Positions 20,898 to 31,769 of a stretch of DNA of 64,000 bases are shown in pieces. The first letter of the stretch is position 1; each line of letters begins with the position of its first letter. The DNA is taken from NCBI GenBank assembly GCA_958298945.1, contig OY282608.1, positions 12,315,933 to 12,379,932 on the forward strand, in the 5' to 3' direction. This DNA comes from Atherix ibis. Taxonomy: Eukaryota; Arthropoda; Insecta; Diptera; Athericidae. The translations under genes were made by a program, and so were the position numbers. Under the pieces are notes generated by a model, which saw only the letters and a program-made list of their open reading frames with translations, searched no databases and was not told the origin of the DNA.

Positions 20898-22970
20898 GTG
20901 TGTTTGTTGGTTTGTTGGTTTGTTGGTTTGTTGGTTTGTTGGCTTATTGGCTTGTTGGTTTGTTGGTTTGTTCGTTTGTTGGTTTGTTGGTTTGTTGTTT
21001 TGTTAGATTGTTGGTTTGTTGGTTTGTTGGTTTGTTGGTTTGTTGGTTTGTTGGTTTGTTGGTTTGTTGGTTTGTTGGTTTGTTGGTTTGTTGGTTTGTT
21101 GGCTTGTTGGTTTTGTTGGGTTGTTGGCTTGTTGGTTTGTTGGTTTGTTGGTTTGTTGGTTTGTTGGTTTGTTAGGTTGTTGGTTTGTTGGCTTGTTGGC
21201 TTGTTGGTTTGTTGGTTTGTTGACTTGTTGGTTTGTTGGTTTGTTGGCTTGTTGGTTTTGTTGGCTTGTTGGTTTGTTAGTTTGTTGGCTTGTTGGTTTG
21301 TTGGTTTGTTAGTTTGTTGGTGTGTTTGTTTGTTGGTTTGTTGGCTAGTTGGTTTGTTGGTTTGTTGGTTTGTTGGTTTGTTGGTTTGTTGGTTTGTTGG
21401 TTTGTTTGTTTGTTGGTTTGTTGGCTTGTTGGTTTGTTGGTTTGTTGGTTTGTTGGTTTGTTGGTTTGTTGGTTTGTTGGTTTGTTGGCTTGTTGGTTTG
21501 TTGGTTTGTTGGTTTGTTGACTTGTTGGTTTGTTGGTTGGTTTGTTTGTTGGTTTGTTGGTTTGTTTGTTTGTTGGTTTGTTCGTTTGTTGGTTTGTTGG
21601 TTTGTTGGTTTGTTGGTTTGTTGGTTTGTTGGTTTGTTGGTTTGTTGGTTTGTTGGTTTGTTGGTTTGTTGGTTTGTTCGTTTGTTGGTTTGTTGGTTTG
21701 TTGGTTTGTTGGTATGTTGGTTTGTAGGCTTGTTGGCTTGTTGGTTTGTTGGTTTGTTTGTTTGTTGGTTTGTTGTTTTGTTGATTTGTTAGCTTGTTAG
21801 CTTGTTGGTATATTGGTTTGTTGGCTTTTTGGTTTGTTGGTTGTTGTTTTGTTGGTTTGTTGGATTGTTCGTTTGTTGGTTTGTTGGTTTGTTGGTTTGT
21901 TGGCTTGTTGGTTTGTTGGTTTGTTGGTTTGTTGGTTTGTTGGTTTGTTGGTTTGTTGGTTTATTGGTTTGTTGGTTTGTTGGCTTGTTGGTTTATTGGC
22001 TTGTTGGCTTGTTGGTTTGTTGGTTTGTTCGTTTGTTGGTTTGTTGGTTTGTTGTTTTGTTGGCTTGTTGGCTTGTTGGTTTGTTGGTTTGTTGGCTTGT
22101 TGGTTTGTTGGTTTTGTTGGTTTGTTGGTTTGTTGGTTTGTTGGTTTGTTTGTTTGTTGGTTTGTTGGTTTGTTGGTTTGTCAGTTTGTTGGTTTGTTGG
22201 TTTGTTGGTTTGTTGGTTTGTTGGTTTGTTGGCTTGTTGGTTTGTTAGTTTGTTGGTTTGTTGGTTTGTTTGTTTGTTGGTTTGTTCGTGTGTTGGTTTG
22301 TTGGTTTGTTGGTTTGTTGGTTTGTTGGTTTGTTGGTTTGTTGGTTTGTACGTTTTTTGGTTTGTTGGTTTGTTGGTTTGTTGGTTTGTTGGCTTGTTGG
22401 TTTGTTGGTTTGTTGGCTTGTTGGTTTGTTGGTTTGTTGATTTGTTGGTTTGTTGGTTTGTTGGTTTGTTCATTTTTTGGTTTGTTGGTTTGTTGGTTTG
22501 TTGGTTTGTTGGCTTGTTGGTATGTTGGTTTGTTGGCTTGTTGGCTTGTTGGTTTGTTGGTTTGTTTGTTTGTTGGTTTGTTGGTTTGTTGGTTTGTTGG
22601 CTTGTTGGTATGTTGGTTTGTGGTTTGTTGGTTTGTTGGTTTGTTGGTTTGTACGTTTGTTGGTTTGTTGGTTTGTTGGTTTGTTGGTTTGTTGGCTTCT
22701 TGGCTTGTTGGTTTGTTGGTTTGTTGGCTTGTTGGTTTGTTGGTTTGTTGGTTTGTTGGTTTGTTGGTTTGTTGGTTTGTTGGTTTGTTCATTTTTTGGT
22801 TTGTTGGTTTGTTGGTTTGTTGGCTTGTTGGTTTGTTGGTTTGTTCGTTTGTTGGCTTTTTGGTTTGTTGGTTTGTTGGTTTGTTGGTTTATTGGTTTGT
22901 TCGTTTTTTGATTTGTTGGTTTGTCGGTTTGTTGGCTTGTTGGTTTGTTGGTTTGTTGGTTGTTTGGTTT
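20898..22970 (+). repeat. Family D unit D1 (2,073 bp)
   Basis: D1 runs from one GTGTGTTTG marker (20,898) to the next (22,971). It contains TTGTTAGATTG at about 21,000, GTCAG at about 22,180, GTACG at 22,350 and 22,653, and TTCATTTTTTGG at about 22,470 and 22,790. The last two marker types each appear twice about 300-320 bp apart, which shows an internal tandem duplication. Confidence 0.8.
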
Positions 22971-25116
22971 GTGTGTTTGTTGGTTTGTTGGTTTGTTGGT
23001 TTGTTGGTTTGTTGGCTTATTGGCTTGTTGGTTTGTTGGTTTGTTCGTTTGTGGGTTTGTTGGTTTGTTGTTTTGTTAGATTGTTGGTTTGGTGGTTTGT
23101 TGGTTTGTTGGTTTGCTGGTTTGTTGATTTGTTGGTTTGTTGGTTTGTTGGTTTGTTGGTTTGTTGGTTTGTTGGCTTGTTGGTTTTGTTGGCTTGTTGG
23201 CTTGTTGGTTTGTTGGTTTGTTGGTTTGTTGGTTTGTTGGTTTGTTAGTTTGTTGGTTTGTTGGCTTGTTGGCTTGTTTGTTTGTTGGTTTGTTGACTTG
23301 TTGGTTTGTTGGTTTGTTGGCTTGTTGGTTTTGTTGGCTTGTTGGTTTGTTAGTTTTTTGGCTTGTTGGTTTGTTGGTTTGTAAGTTTGCTGGTGTGTTT
23401 GTTTGTTGGTTTGTTCGCTAGTTGGTTTGTTGGTTTGTTGGTTTTTTGGTTTGTTGGTTTGTTTGTTTGTTGGTTTGTTGGCTTGTTGGTTTGTTGGTTT
23501 GTTGGTTTGTTGGTTTGTTGGTTTGTTGGCTTGTTGGCTTGTTGGTTTGTTGGTTTGTTGGTTTGTTTGTTTGTTGGTTTGTTGGTTTGTTTGTTTGTTG
23601 GTTTGTTCGTTTGTTGGTTTGTTGGTTTGTTGGTTTGTTGGTTTGTTTGTTTGTTGGTTTGTTGGTTTGTTGGTTTGTTCGTTTGTTGGTTTGTTGGTTT
23701 GTTGGTTTGTTGGTATGTTGGTTTGTTGGCTTGTTGGCTTGTTGGTTTGTTGGTTTGTTTGTTTGTTGGTTTGTTGTTTTGTTGGTTTGTTAGCTTGTTA
23801 GCTTGTTAGTTTATTGGTTTGTTGGCTTTTTGGTTTGTTGGTTGTTGGTTTGTTGGTTTGTTGGTTTGTTCGTTTGTTGGTTTGTTGGTTTGTTGGTTTG
23901 TTGGCTTGTTGGTTTGTTGGTTTGTTGGTTTGTTGGTTTGTTGGTGTGTTGGTTTGTTGGTTTGTTGGTTTGTTGTCTTGTTGGTTTATTGGCTTGTTGG
24001 CTTGTTGGTTTGTTGGTTTGTTCGTTTGTTGGTTTGTTGGTTTGTTGTTTTGTTGGCTTGGTGGTTTGTTGGTTTGTTGTTTTGTTGGCTTGATGGTTTG
24101 TTGGTTTGTTGTTTTGTTGGCTTGTTGGCTTGTTGGTTTGTTGGTTTGTTGGCTTGTTGGTTTGTTGGTTTTGTTGGTTTGTTGGTTTGTTGGTTTGTTG
24201 GTTTGTTTGTTTGTTGGTTTGTTGGTTTGTTGGTTTGTCAGTTTGTTGGTTTGTTGGTTTGTTGGTTTGTTGGTTTGTTGGTTTGTTGGTTTGTTGGCTT
24301 GTTGGTTTGTTGGTTTGTTGGTTTGTTGGTTTGTTTGTTTGTTGGTTTGTTCGTTTGTTGGTTTGTTGGTTTGTTGGTTTGTTGGTTTGTTGGTTTGTTG
24401 GTTTGTTGGTTTGTACGTTTGTTGGTTTGTTGGTTTGTTGGTTTGTTGGTTTGTTGGTTTGTTGGCTTGTTGGTTTGTTGGTTTGTTGGCTTGTTGGTTT
24501 GTTGGTTTGTTGGTTTGTTGGTTTGTTGGTTTGTTGGTTTGTCAGTTTGTTGGTTTGTTGGTTTGTTGGTTTGTTGGTTTGTTGGTTTGTTGGTTTGTTG
24601 GCTTGTTGGTTTGTTGGTTTGTCAGTTTGTTGGTTTGTTGGTTTGTTGGTTTGTTGGTTTGTTGGTTTGTTGGTTTGTTGGCTTGTTGGTTTGTTGGTTT
24701 GTTGGTTTGTTGGTTTGTTTGTTTGTTGGTTTGTTCGTTTGTTGGTTTGTTGGTTTGTTGGTTTGTTGGTTTGTTGGTTTGTTGGTTTGTTGGTTTGTTG
24801 GTTTGTACGTTTGTTGGTTTGTTGGTTTGTTGGTTTGTTGGTTTGTTGGTTTGTTGGCTTGTTGGTTTGTTGGTTTGTTGGCTTGTTGGTTTGTTGGTTT
24901 GTTGGTTTGTTGGTTTGTTGGTTTGTTGGTTTGTTCATTTTTTGGTTTGTTGGTTTGTTGGTTTGTTGGTTTGTTGGCTTGTTGGTTTTTTCGTTTGTTG
25001 GCTTTTTGGTTTGTTGGTTTGTTGGTTTTTTGGTTTATTGGTTTGTTCGTTTTTTGGTTTGTTGGTTTGTCGGTTTGTTGGCTTGTTGGTTTGTTGGTTT
25101 GTTGGTTGTTTGGTTT
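22971..25116 (+). repeat. Family D unit D2 (2,146 bp)
   Basis: The order of markers is the same as in D1: GTGTGTTTG (22,971), TTGTTAGATTG (about 23,070), GTCAG (24,238), GTACG (24,414 and 24,806), TTCATTTTTTGG (about 24,935). The GTACG pair is 392 bp apart, so the internal duplication here has a different length from that in D1. Confidence 0.8.
24541..24700 (+). repeat. 80-bp tandem duplication inside D2
   Basis: The string beginning GTCAGTTTG at 24,541 repeats at 24,621 with the same following octamers, including one GGCTTGTT six units later. The period is exactly ten octamers. This is the smallest clear higher-order repeat in the window. Confidence 0.85.
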
Positions 25117-25681
25117 GTGTGTTTGTTGGTTTGTTGGTTTGTTGGTTTGTTGGTTTGTTGGCTTATTGGCTTGTTGGTTTGTTGGTTTGTTCGTTTGTTG
25201 GTTTGTTGGTTTGTTGTTTTGTGCGATTGTTGGCTTGTTGGTTTGTTGGTTTGTTGATTTGTTGGTTTGTTGGTTTGTTGGTTTGTTGGTTTGTTGGTTT
25301 GTTGGTTTGTTGGTTTGTTGGTCTGTTGGTTTGTTGGTTTGTTGGCTTGTTGGTTTGTTAGTTTGTTGGTGTGTTTGTTTGTTGGCTTGTTGGCTTGTTG
25401 GTTTGTTGGTTTGTTGGTTTGTTGGTTTGTTGCTTTGTTCGTTTTTTGGTTTGTTGACTTGTTGGTTTGTTCGTTTGTTGGTTTGTTGGTTACTTGGTTT
25501 GTTGGTTTGTTGGTTTGTTGGTTTGTTGGTTCGTTGGTTTTTTCGTTTGTTGGTTTGTTGGTTTTTTCGTTTGTTGGTTTGTTCGTTTGTTGGTTTGTTG
25601 GTTTGTTGACTTGTTGCTTTGTTGGTTTGTTGGTTTGTTGGTTTGTTGGTTTGTTGGTTTGTTGGTTTGTTGGTGTGTTGG
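25117..25681 (+). repeat. Family D partial unit D3
   Basis: D3 starts with the GTGTGTTTG marker at 25,117 and a variant of the TTGTTAGATTG string (TTGTGCGATTG at about 25,218). It then switches to a family A-like string (TTCGTTTTTTGG, GGTTACTTGG at 25,490) and two TTTTTTCG variants near 25,545-25,570, and ends where family E begins. Confidence 0.72.
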
Positions 25682-28600
25682 TTTGTTGGCTTATTGGCTT
25701 GTTGGTTTGTTGGTTTGTTCGTTTGTTGGTTTGTTAGTTTGTTGTTTTTTTGGATTGTTGGATTGTTGGTTTGTTGGTTTGTTGGCTTGTTGGTTTGTTG
25801 GTTTTTTGGTTTGTTAGTTTGTTGGTTTGTTGGTTTGTTCGTTTGTTGGTTTGTTGGTTTGTTGGTTTGTTGGTTTGTTGGTTTGTTGGTTTGTTGGTTT
25901 GTTGGTTGTTTGGTTTGTTGGTTTGTTGGTTTGTTGGCTTATTTGTTTTTTGGTTTGTTGGTTTGTTGGTTTGTTGGCTTGTTGGTTTGTTGGTTTGTTG
26001 GTTGTTTGGTTTGTTGGTTTGTTGGTTTGTTGGTTTGTTGGCTTATTGGCTTGTTGGTTTGTTGGTTTGTTCGTTTGTTGGTTTGTTGGTTTGTTGTTTT
26101 TTGGATTGTTGGTTTGTTGGTTTGTTGGCTTGTTGGTTTGTTTTTTTTTTTGGTTTGTTAGTTTGTTGGTTTGTTGGTTTGTTGGTTTGTTGGTTTGTTG
26201 GTTTGTTGGTTTGTTGGTTTGTTGGTTTGTTGGTTTGTTGGCTTGTTGGTTTGTTGGTTTGTTAGTTTGTTGGTTTGTTGGTTTGTTCGTTTGTTGGTTT
26301 GTTGGTTTGTTGCTTTGTTAGCTTGTTGGCTTGTTGGTTTGTTGGTTTGTTGACTTGTTGGTTTGTTGGTTTGTTGGCTTGTTGGTTTTGTTGGCTTGTT
26401 GGTTTGTTGGTTTGTTGGCTTGTTGGTTTGTTTCTTTGTTGGTTTGTTGGTTTATTGGTTTGTTGGTTTGTTGGTTTGTTGGTTTGTTGGCTTGTTGGTT
26501 TTTTGGTTTGTTGGTTTGTTTGGTTTGTTGGCTTGTTGGTTTGTTGGTTTGTTGGTTTGTTGGTTTGTAGGTTTGTTGGTTTTTTGGTTTGCTGGCTTGT
26601 TGGTTTGTTGGTTTGTTCGTTTGTTGTTTTGTAGGTTTGTTGGTTTGTTGGCTTGTTGGCTTGTTGGTTTGTTGGTTTGTTGGTTTGTTGGCTTGTTGGT
26701 TTGTTGGTTTTGTTGGTTTGTTGGTTTGTTGGTTTGTTGGTTTGTTGGTTTGTTGGTTTGTTGGTATGTTGGTTTGTTCGTTTGTTGGTTTGTTGGTTGT
26801 TTGGTTTGTTGGTTTGTTGGTTTGTTGGTTTGTTGGTTTGTTGGTTTGTTGGCTTATAGGCTTGTTGGTTTGTTAGTTTGTTCGTTTGTTTGTTTGTTGG
26901 TTTGTTGTTTTGTTGGATTGTTGGATTGTTGGCTTGTTGGTTTGTTGGTTTGTTGGCTTGTTGGTTTGTTTGTTTTTTGGTTTGTTGGTTTGTTGGTTTG
27001 TTGGTTTGTTGGTTTGTTGGTTTGTTGGTTTGTTGGTTTTTTGGTTTGTTGGTTTGTTGGTTTGTTGGCTTGTTAGTTTGTTGGTGTGTTTGTTTGTTGG
27101 CTTGTTGGCTTGTTGGTTTGTTGGTTTGTTGGTTTGTTGGTTTGTTGCTTTGTTCGTGTTTTGGTTTTTTGGCTTGTTGGTTTGTTCGTTTGTTGGTTTG
27201 TTGGTTACTTGGTTTGTTGGTTTGTTGGTTTGTTGGTTTGTTGGTTTGTTGGTTTGTTGGTTTGTTGGTTTGTTGGTTTGTTGGTTTGTTGGTTTGTTGG
27301 TTTGTTCGTTTGTTGGTTTGTTGGTTTGTTCGTTTGGTGGTTTGTTGGTTTGTTGGTTTGTTGGCTTGTTGGCTTGTTGGTTTGTTTTTTTTTCTTGTTG
27401 GTTTGTTGGTTTGTTGGCTTGTTGGTTTGTTCGTTTGTTGGTTTGTTGGTTTGTTCGTTTGTTCGTTTGTTGGTTTGTTGGTTTGTTGGTTTGTTGGTTT
27501 TTTGGTTTGTTGGTTTTTTGGTTTGTTGGCTTTTTGGTTTGTTGGTTTGTTGGCTTGTTGGTTTGTTGGTTTGTTGGTTTGTTGGTTTGTTGGTTTGTTT
27601 GTTTGTTGGTTTGTTGGTTTATTGGTTTGTTGGTTTGTTGGTTTGTTAGTTTGTTGGTTTGTTGGTTTGTTGGTTTGTTGGTTTGTTGGTTTGTTGGTTT
27701 GTTGGTTTGTTGGTTTGTTGGTTTGTTGGTTTGTTGGCTTGTTGGTTTGTTGGTTTGTTGGTTTGTTGGTTTGTTGGTTTGTTGGTTTGTTGGTTTGTTG
27801 GTTTGTTGGTTTGTTGGTTTGTTGGTTTGTTGGTTTGTTGGTTTGTTGGTTTGTTGGTTTGTTGTTTTGTTGGCTTGTTGGGTTGTTGGTTTGTTGGTTT
27901 GTTTACTTGTTGGTTTGTTGGCTTGTTGGTTTTGTTGGCTTTGTTGGCTTGTTGGTTTGTTGGTTTGTTGGCTTGTTGGTTTGTTGGTTTGTTAGTTTGT
28001 TGGTGTGTTTGTTTGTTGGTTTGTTGGCTAGTTGGTTTGTTGGTTTGTTGGTTTGTTGGTTTGTTGGTTTGTTGGTTTGTTGGTTTGTTGGTTTGTTGGT
28101 TTGTTGGTTTGTTGGTTTGTTGTTTTGTTGGCTTGTTGGGTTGTTGGTTTGTTGGTTTGTTTACTTGTTGGTTTGTTGGCTTGTTGGTTTTGTTGGCTTT
28201 GTTGGCTTGTTGGTTTGTTGGTTTGTTGTCTTGTTGGTTTGTTGGTTTGTTAGTTTGTTGGTGTGTTTGTTTGTTGGCTAGTTGGTTTGTTGGTTTGTTG
28301 GTTTGTTGGTTTGTTGGTTTGTTTGTTTGTTGGTTTGTTGGCTTGTTGGTTTGTTGGTTGGTTGGTTTGTTGGTTTGTTGGTTTGTTGGTTTGTTGGTTT
28401 GTTGGTTTGTTGGTTTGTTGGTTTGTTGGCTTGTTGGCTTATTGGTTTGTTGGTTTGTTGACTTGTTGGTTTGTTGGTTTGTTGGCTTGTTGGTTTGTTG
28501 GTTTGTTGGTTTGTTGGTTTGTTGGTTTGTTTGTTTGTTGGTTTGTTGGTTTATTGGTTTGTTGGTTTGTTGGTTTGTTAGTTTGTTGGTTTGTTGGTTT

Positions 28601-29471
28601 GTTGGTTTGTTGGTTTGTTGGTTTGTTGGTTTGTTGGTTTGTTGGTTTGTTGGTTTGTTGGTTTGTTGGTTTGTTGGTTTGTTGGCTTGTTGGTTTGTTG
28701 GTTTGTTGGTTTGTTGGTTTGTTGGTTTGTTGGTTTGTTGGCTTGTTGGTTTGTTGGTTTGTTGGTTTGTTGGTTTGTTGGTTTGTTGGTTTTTTGGTTT
28801 GTTGGTTTGTTGGTTTGTTGGTTTGTTGGTTTGTTGGTTTGTTGGTTTGTTGGTTTGTTGGTTTGTTGGTTTGTTGTTTTGTTGGCTTGTTGGGTTGTTG
28901 GTTTGTTGGTTTGTTTACTTGTTGGTTTGTTGGCTTGTTGGTTTTGTTGGCTTGTTGGTTTGTTGGTTTGTTGGCTTGTTGGTTTGTTGGTTTGTTAGTT
29001 TGTTGGTGTGTTTGTTTGTTGGCTAGTTGGTTTGTTGGTTTGTTGGTTTGTTGGTTTGTTGGTTTGTTTGTTTGTTGGTTTGTTGGCTTGTTGGTTTGTT
29101 GGTTTGTTGGTTTGTTGGTTTGTTGGTTTGTTGGTTTGTTGGTTTGTTGGTTTGTTGGCTTGTTGGCTTATTGGTTTGTTGGTTTGTTGACTTGTTGGTT
29201 TGTTGGTTTGTTGGCTTGTTGGTTTTGTTGGCTTGTTGGTTTGTTGGTTTGTTGGTTTGTTGGTTTGTTGGTTTGTTGGTTTGTTGGTTTCTTGGTTTCT
29301 TGGTTTGTTGGCTTGTTGGTTTTTTGGTTTGTTGATTTGTTGGTTTGTTCGTTTGTTGGCTTTTTGTTTTGTTGGTTTGTTGGTTTGTTGGTTTGTTGGC
29401 TTGTTGGTTTGTTGGTTTTTTGGTTTGTTAGTTTGTTGGTTTGTTGGTTTGTTCGTTTGTTGGTTTGTTGG
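25682..29471 (+). repeat. Family E unit E1 (3,790 bp)
   Basis: E1 and E2 match from the CTTATTGGC at 25,690/29,480 and the TTGTTTTTTTGGATTG string at 25,741/29,531, both offset 3,790. An 11-T run (26,141-26,151) corresponds to one at 29,939-29,949 (offset 3,798), and a T9C run (27,385-27,394) to one at 31,159-31,168 (offset 3,774). E1 carries an extra nested block at about 27.65-29.1 kb that E2 lacks. Confidence 0.85.
27862..29100 (+). repeat. Nested sub-repeat inside E1 marked by TTTACTTG
   Basis: The string TTGTTTTGTTGGCTTGTTGG followed by TTTACTTG and a 9-bp unit appears three times (TTAC at 27,903, 28,161 and 28,916). The spacings are 258 and 755 bp. The first two copies contain an extra TTTGTTGGC (TTGTTGGCTTTGTTGGC near 27,940 and 28,197), and the third lacks it. 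GGCTAGTTGG also recurs with them at about 28,026, 28,268 and 29,019. Confidence 0.8.
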
Positions 29472-31769
29472 TTTGTTGGCTTATTGGCTTGTTGGTTTGT
29501 TGGTTTGTTCGTTTGTTGGTTTGTTAGTTTGTTGTTTTTTTGGATTGTTGGATTGTTGGTTTGTTGGTTTGTTGGCTTGTTGGTTTGTTGGTTTTTTGGT
29601 TTGTTAGTTTGTTGGTTTGTTGGTTTGTTCGTTTGTTGGTTTGTTGGTTTGTTGGTTTGTTGGTTTGTTGGTTTGTTGGTTTGTTGGTTTGTTGGTTTGT
29701 TGGTTGTTTGGTTTGTTGGTTTGTTGGTTTGTTGGCTTATTTGTTTTTTGGTTTGTTGGTTTGTTGGTTTGTTGGCTTGTTGGTTTGTTGGTTTGTTGGT
29801 TGTTTGGTTTGTTGGTTTGTTGGTTTGTTGGTTTGTTGGCTTATTGGCTTGTTGGTTTGTTGGTTTGTTCGTTTGTTGGTTTGTTGGTTTGTTGTTTTTT
29901 GGATTGTTGGTTTGTTGGTTTGTTGGCTTGTTGGTTTGTTTTTTTTTTTGGTTTGTTAGTTTGTTGGTTTGTTGGTTTGTTGGTTTGTTGGTTTGTTGGT
30001 TTGTTGGTTTGTTGGTTTGTTGGTTTGTTGGTTTGTTGGTTTGTTGGCTTGTTGGTTTGTTGGTTTGTTAGATTGTTGGTTTGTTGGTTTGTTCGTTTGT
30101 TGGTTTGTTGGTTTGTTGCTTGGTTAGCTTGTTGTCTTGTTGGTTTGTTGGTTTGTTGACTTGTTGGTTTGTTGGTTTGTTGGCTTGTTGGTTTTGTTGG
30201 CTTGTTGGTTTGTTGGTTTGTTGGCTTGTTGGTTTGTTTCTTTGTTGGTTTGTTGGTTTATTGGTTTGTTGGTTTGTTGGTTTGTTGGTTTGTTGGCTTG
30301 TTGGTTTTTTGGTTTGTTGGTTTGTTTAGTTTGTTGGCTTGTTGGTTTGTTGGTTTGTTGGTTTGTTGGTTTGTAGGTTTGTTGGTTTTTTGGTTTGTTG
30401 GTTTGCTGGCTTGTTGGTGTGTTGGTTTGTTCGTTTGTTGTTTTGTAGGTTTGTTGGTTTGTTGGGTTGTTGGCTTGTTGGTTTGTTGGTTTGTTGGTTT
30501 GTTGGCTTGTTGGTTTGTTGGTTTTGTTGGTTTGTTGGTTTGTTGGTTTGTTGGTTTGTTGGTTTGTTGGTTTGTTGGTATGTTGGTTTGTTCGTTTGTT
30601 GGTTTGTTGGTTGTTTGGTTTGTTGGTTTGTTGGTTTGTTGGTTTGTTGGTTTGTTGGTTTGTTGGCTCATAGGCTTGTTGGTTTGTTAGTTTGTTCGTT
30701 TGTTTGTTTGTTGGTTTGTTGTTTTGTTGGATTGTTGGATTGTTGGTTTGTTGGTTTGTTGGCTTGTTGGTTTGTTGGTTTTTTGGTTTGTTGGTTTGTT
30801 GGTTTGTTGGTTTGTTGGTTTGTTGGTTTTTTGGTTTGTTGGTTTGTTGGTTTGTTGGCTTGTTAGTTTGTTGGTGTGTTTGTTTGTTGGCTTGTTGGCT
30901 TGTTGGTTTGTTGGTTTGTTGGTTTGTTGGTTTGTTGCTTTGTTCGTGTTTTGGTTTTTTGGCTTGTTGGTTTGTTCGTTTGTTGGTTTGTTGGTTACTT
31001 GGTTTGTTGGTTTGTTGGTTTGTTGGTTTGTTGGTTTGTTGGTTTGTTGGTTTGTTGGTTTATTGGTTTGTTGGTTTGTTCGTTTGTTGGTTTGTTGGTT
31101 TGTTCGTTTGGTGGTTTGTTGGTTTGTTGGTTTGTTGGCTTGTTGGCTTGTTGGTTTGTTTTTTTTTCTTGTTGGTTTGTGGGTTTGTTGGCTTGTTCGT
31201 TTGTTGGTTTGTTGGCTTGTTCGTTTGTTGGTTTGTTGGTTTGTTCGTTTGTTCGTTTGTTGGTTTGTTGGTTTGTTGGTTTGTTGGTTTTTTGGTTTGT
31301 TGGGTTTTTGGTTTGTTGGCTTTTTGGTTTGTTGGTTTGTTGGCTTGTTGGTTTGTTGGTTTGTTGGTTTGTTGGTTTGTTGGTTTGTTGGTTTGTTGGT
31401 TTGTTTGTTTGTTGGTTTGTTGGTTTATTGGTTTGTTGGTTTGTTGGTTTGTTAGTTTGTTGGTTTGTTGGTTTGTTGGTTTGTTGGTTTGTTGGTTTGT
31501 TGGTTTGTTGGTTTGTTGGTTTGTTGGTTTGTTGGTTTGTTGGTTTGTTGGCTTGTTGGCTTTTTGGTTTGTTGGTTTGTTGGTTTGTTGGTTTGTTGGT
31601 TTGTTGGTTTGTTGGTTTGTTGGTTTGTTGGTTTGTTGGCTTGTTGGTTTTTTGGTTTGTTGGTTTGTTGGTTTGTTGGTTTGTTGGTTTGGTGGCTTGT
31701 TGGCTTGTTGGTTTGTTGGTTTGTTGACTTGTTGGTTTGTTGGTTTGTAGGCTTGTTGGTTTTGTTGGC
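29472..31769 (+). repeat. Family E unit E2 (about 2.3 kb, truncated)
   Basis: E2 is colinear with the first part of E1 through both poly-T runs. After about 31.4 kb it lacks the nested TTTACTTG block of E1 and continues instead with GGCTTTTTGG octamers. From about 31.1 kb onward it is also colinear with 61.3 kb onward, so E2 forms the left end of a long-range duplication. Confidence 0.82.

Noticed and set aside
26141..26151. Poly-T runs as transcription terminators or retrotransposon poly-A tails on the other strand
   Set aside because: No hairpin precedes them and no retrotransposon body or target-site duplication is present. They sit within octamers and are copied with their blocks.
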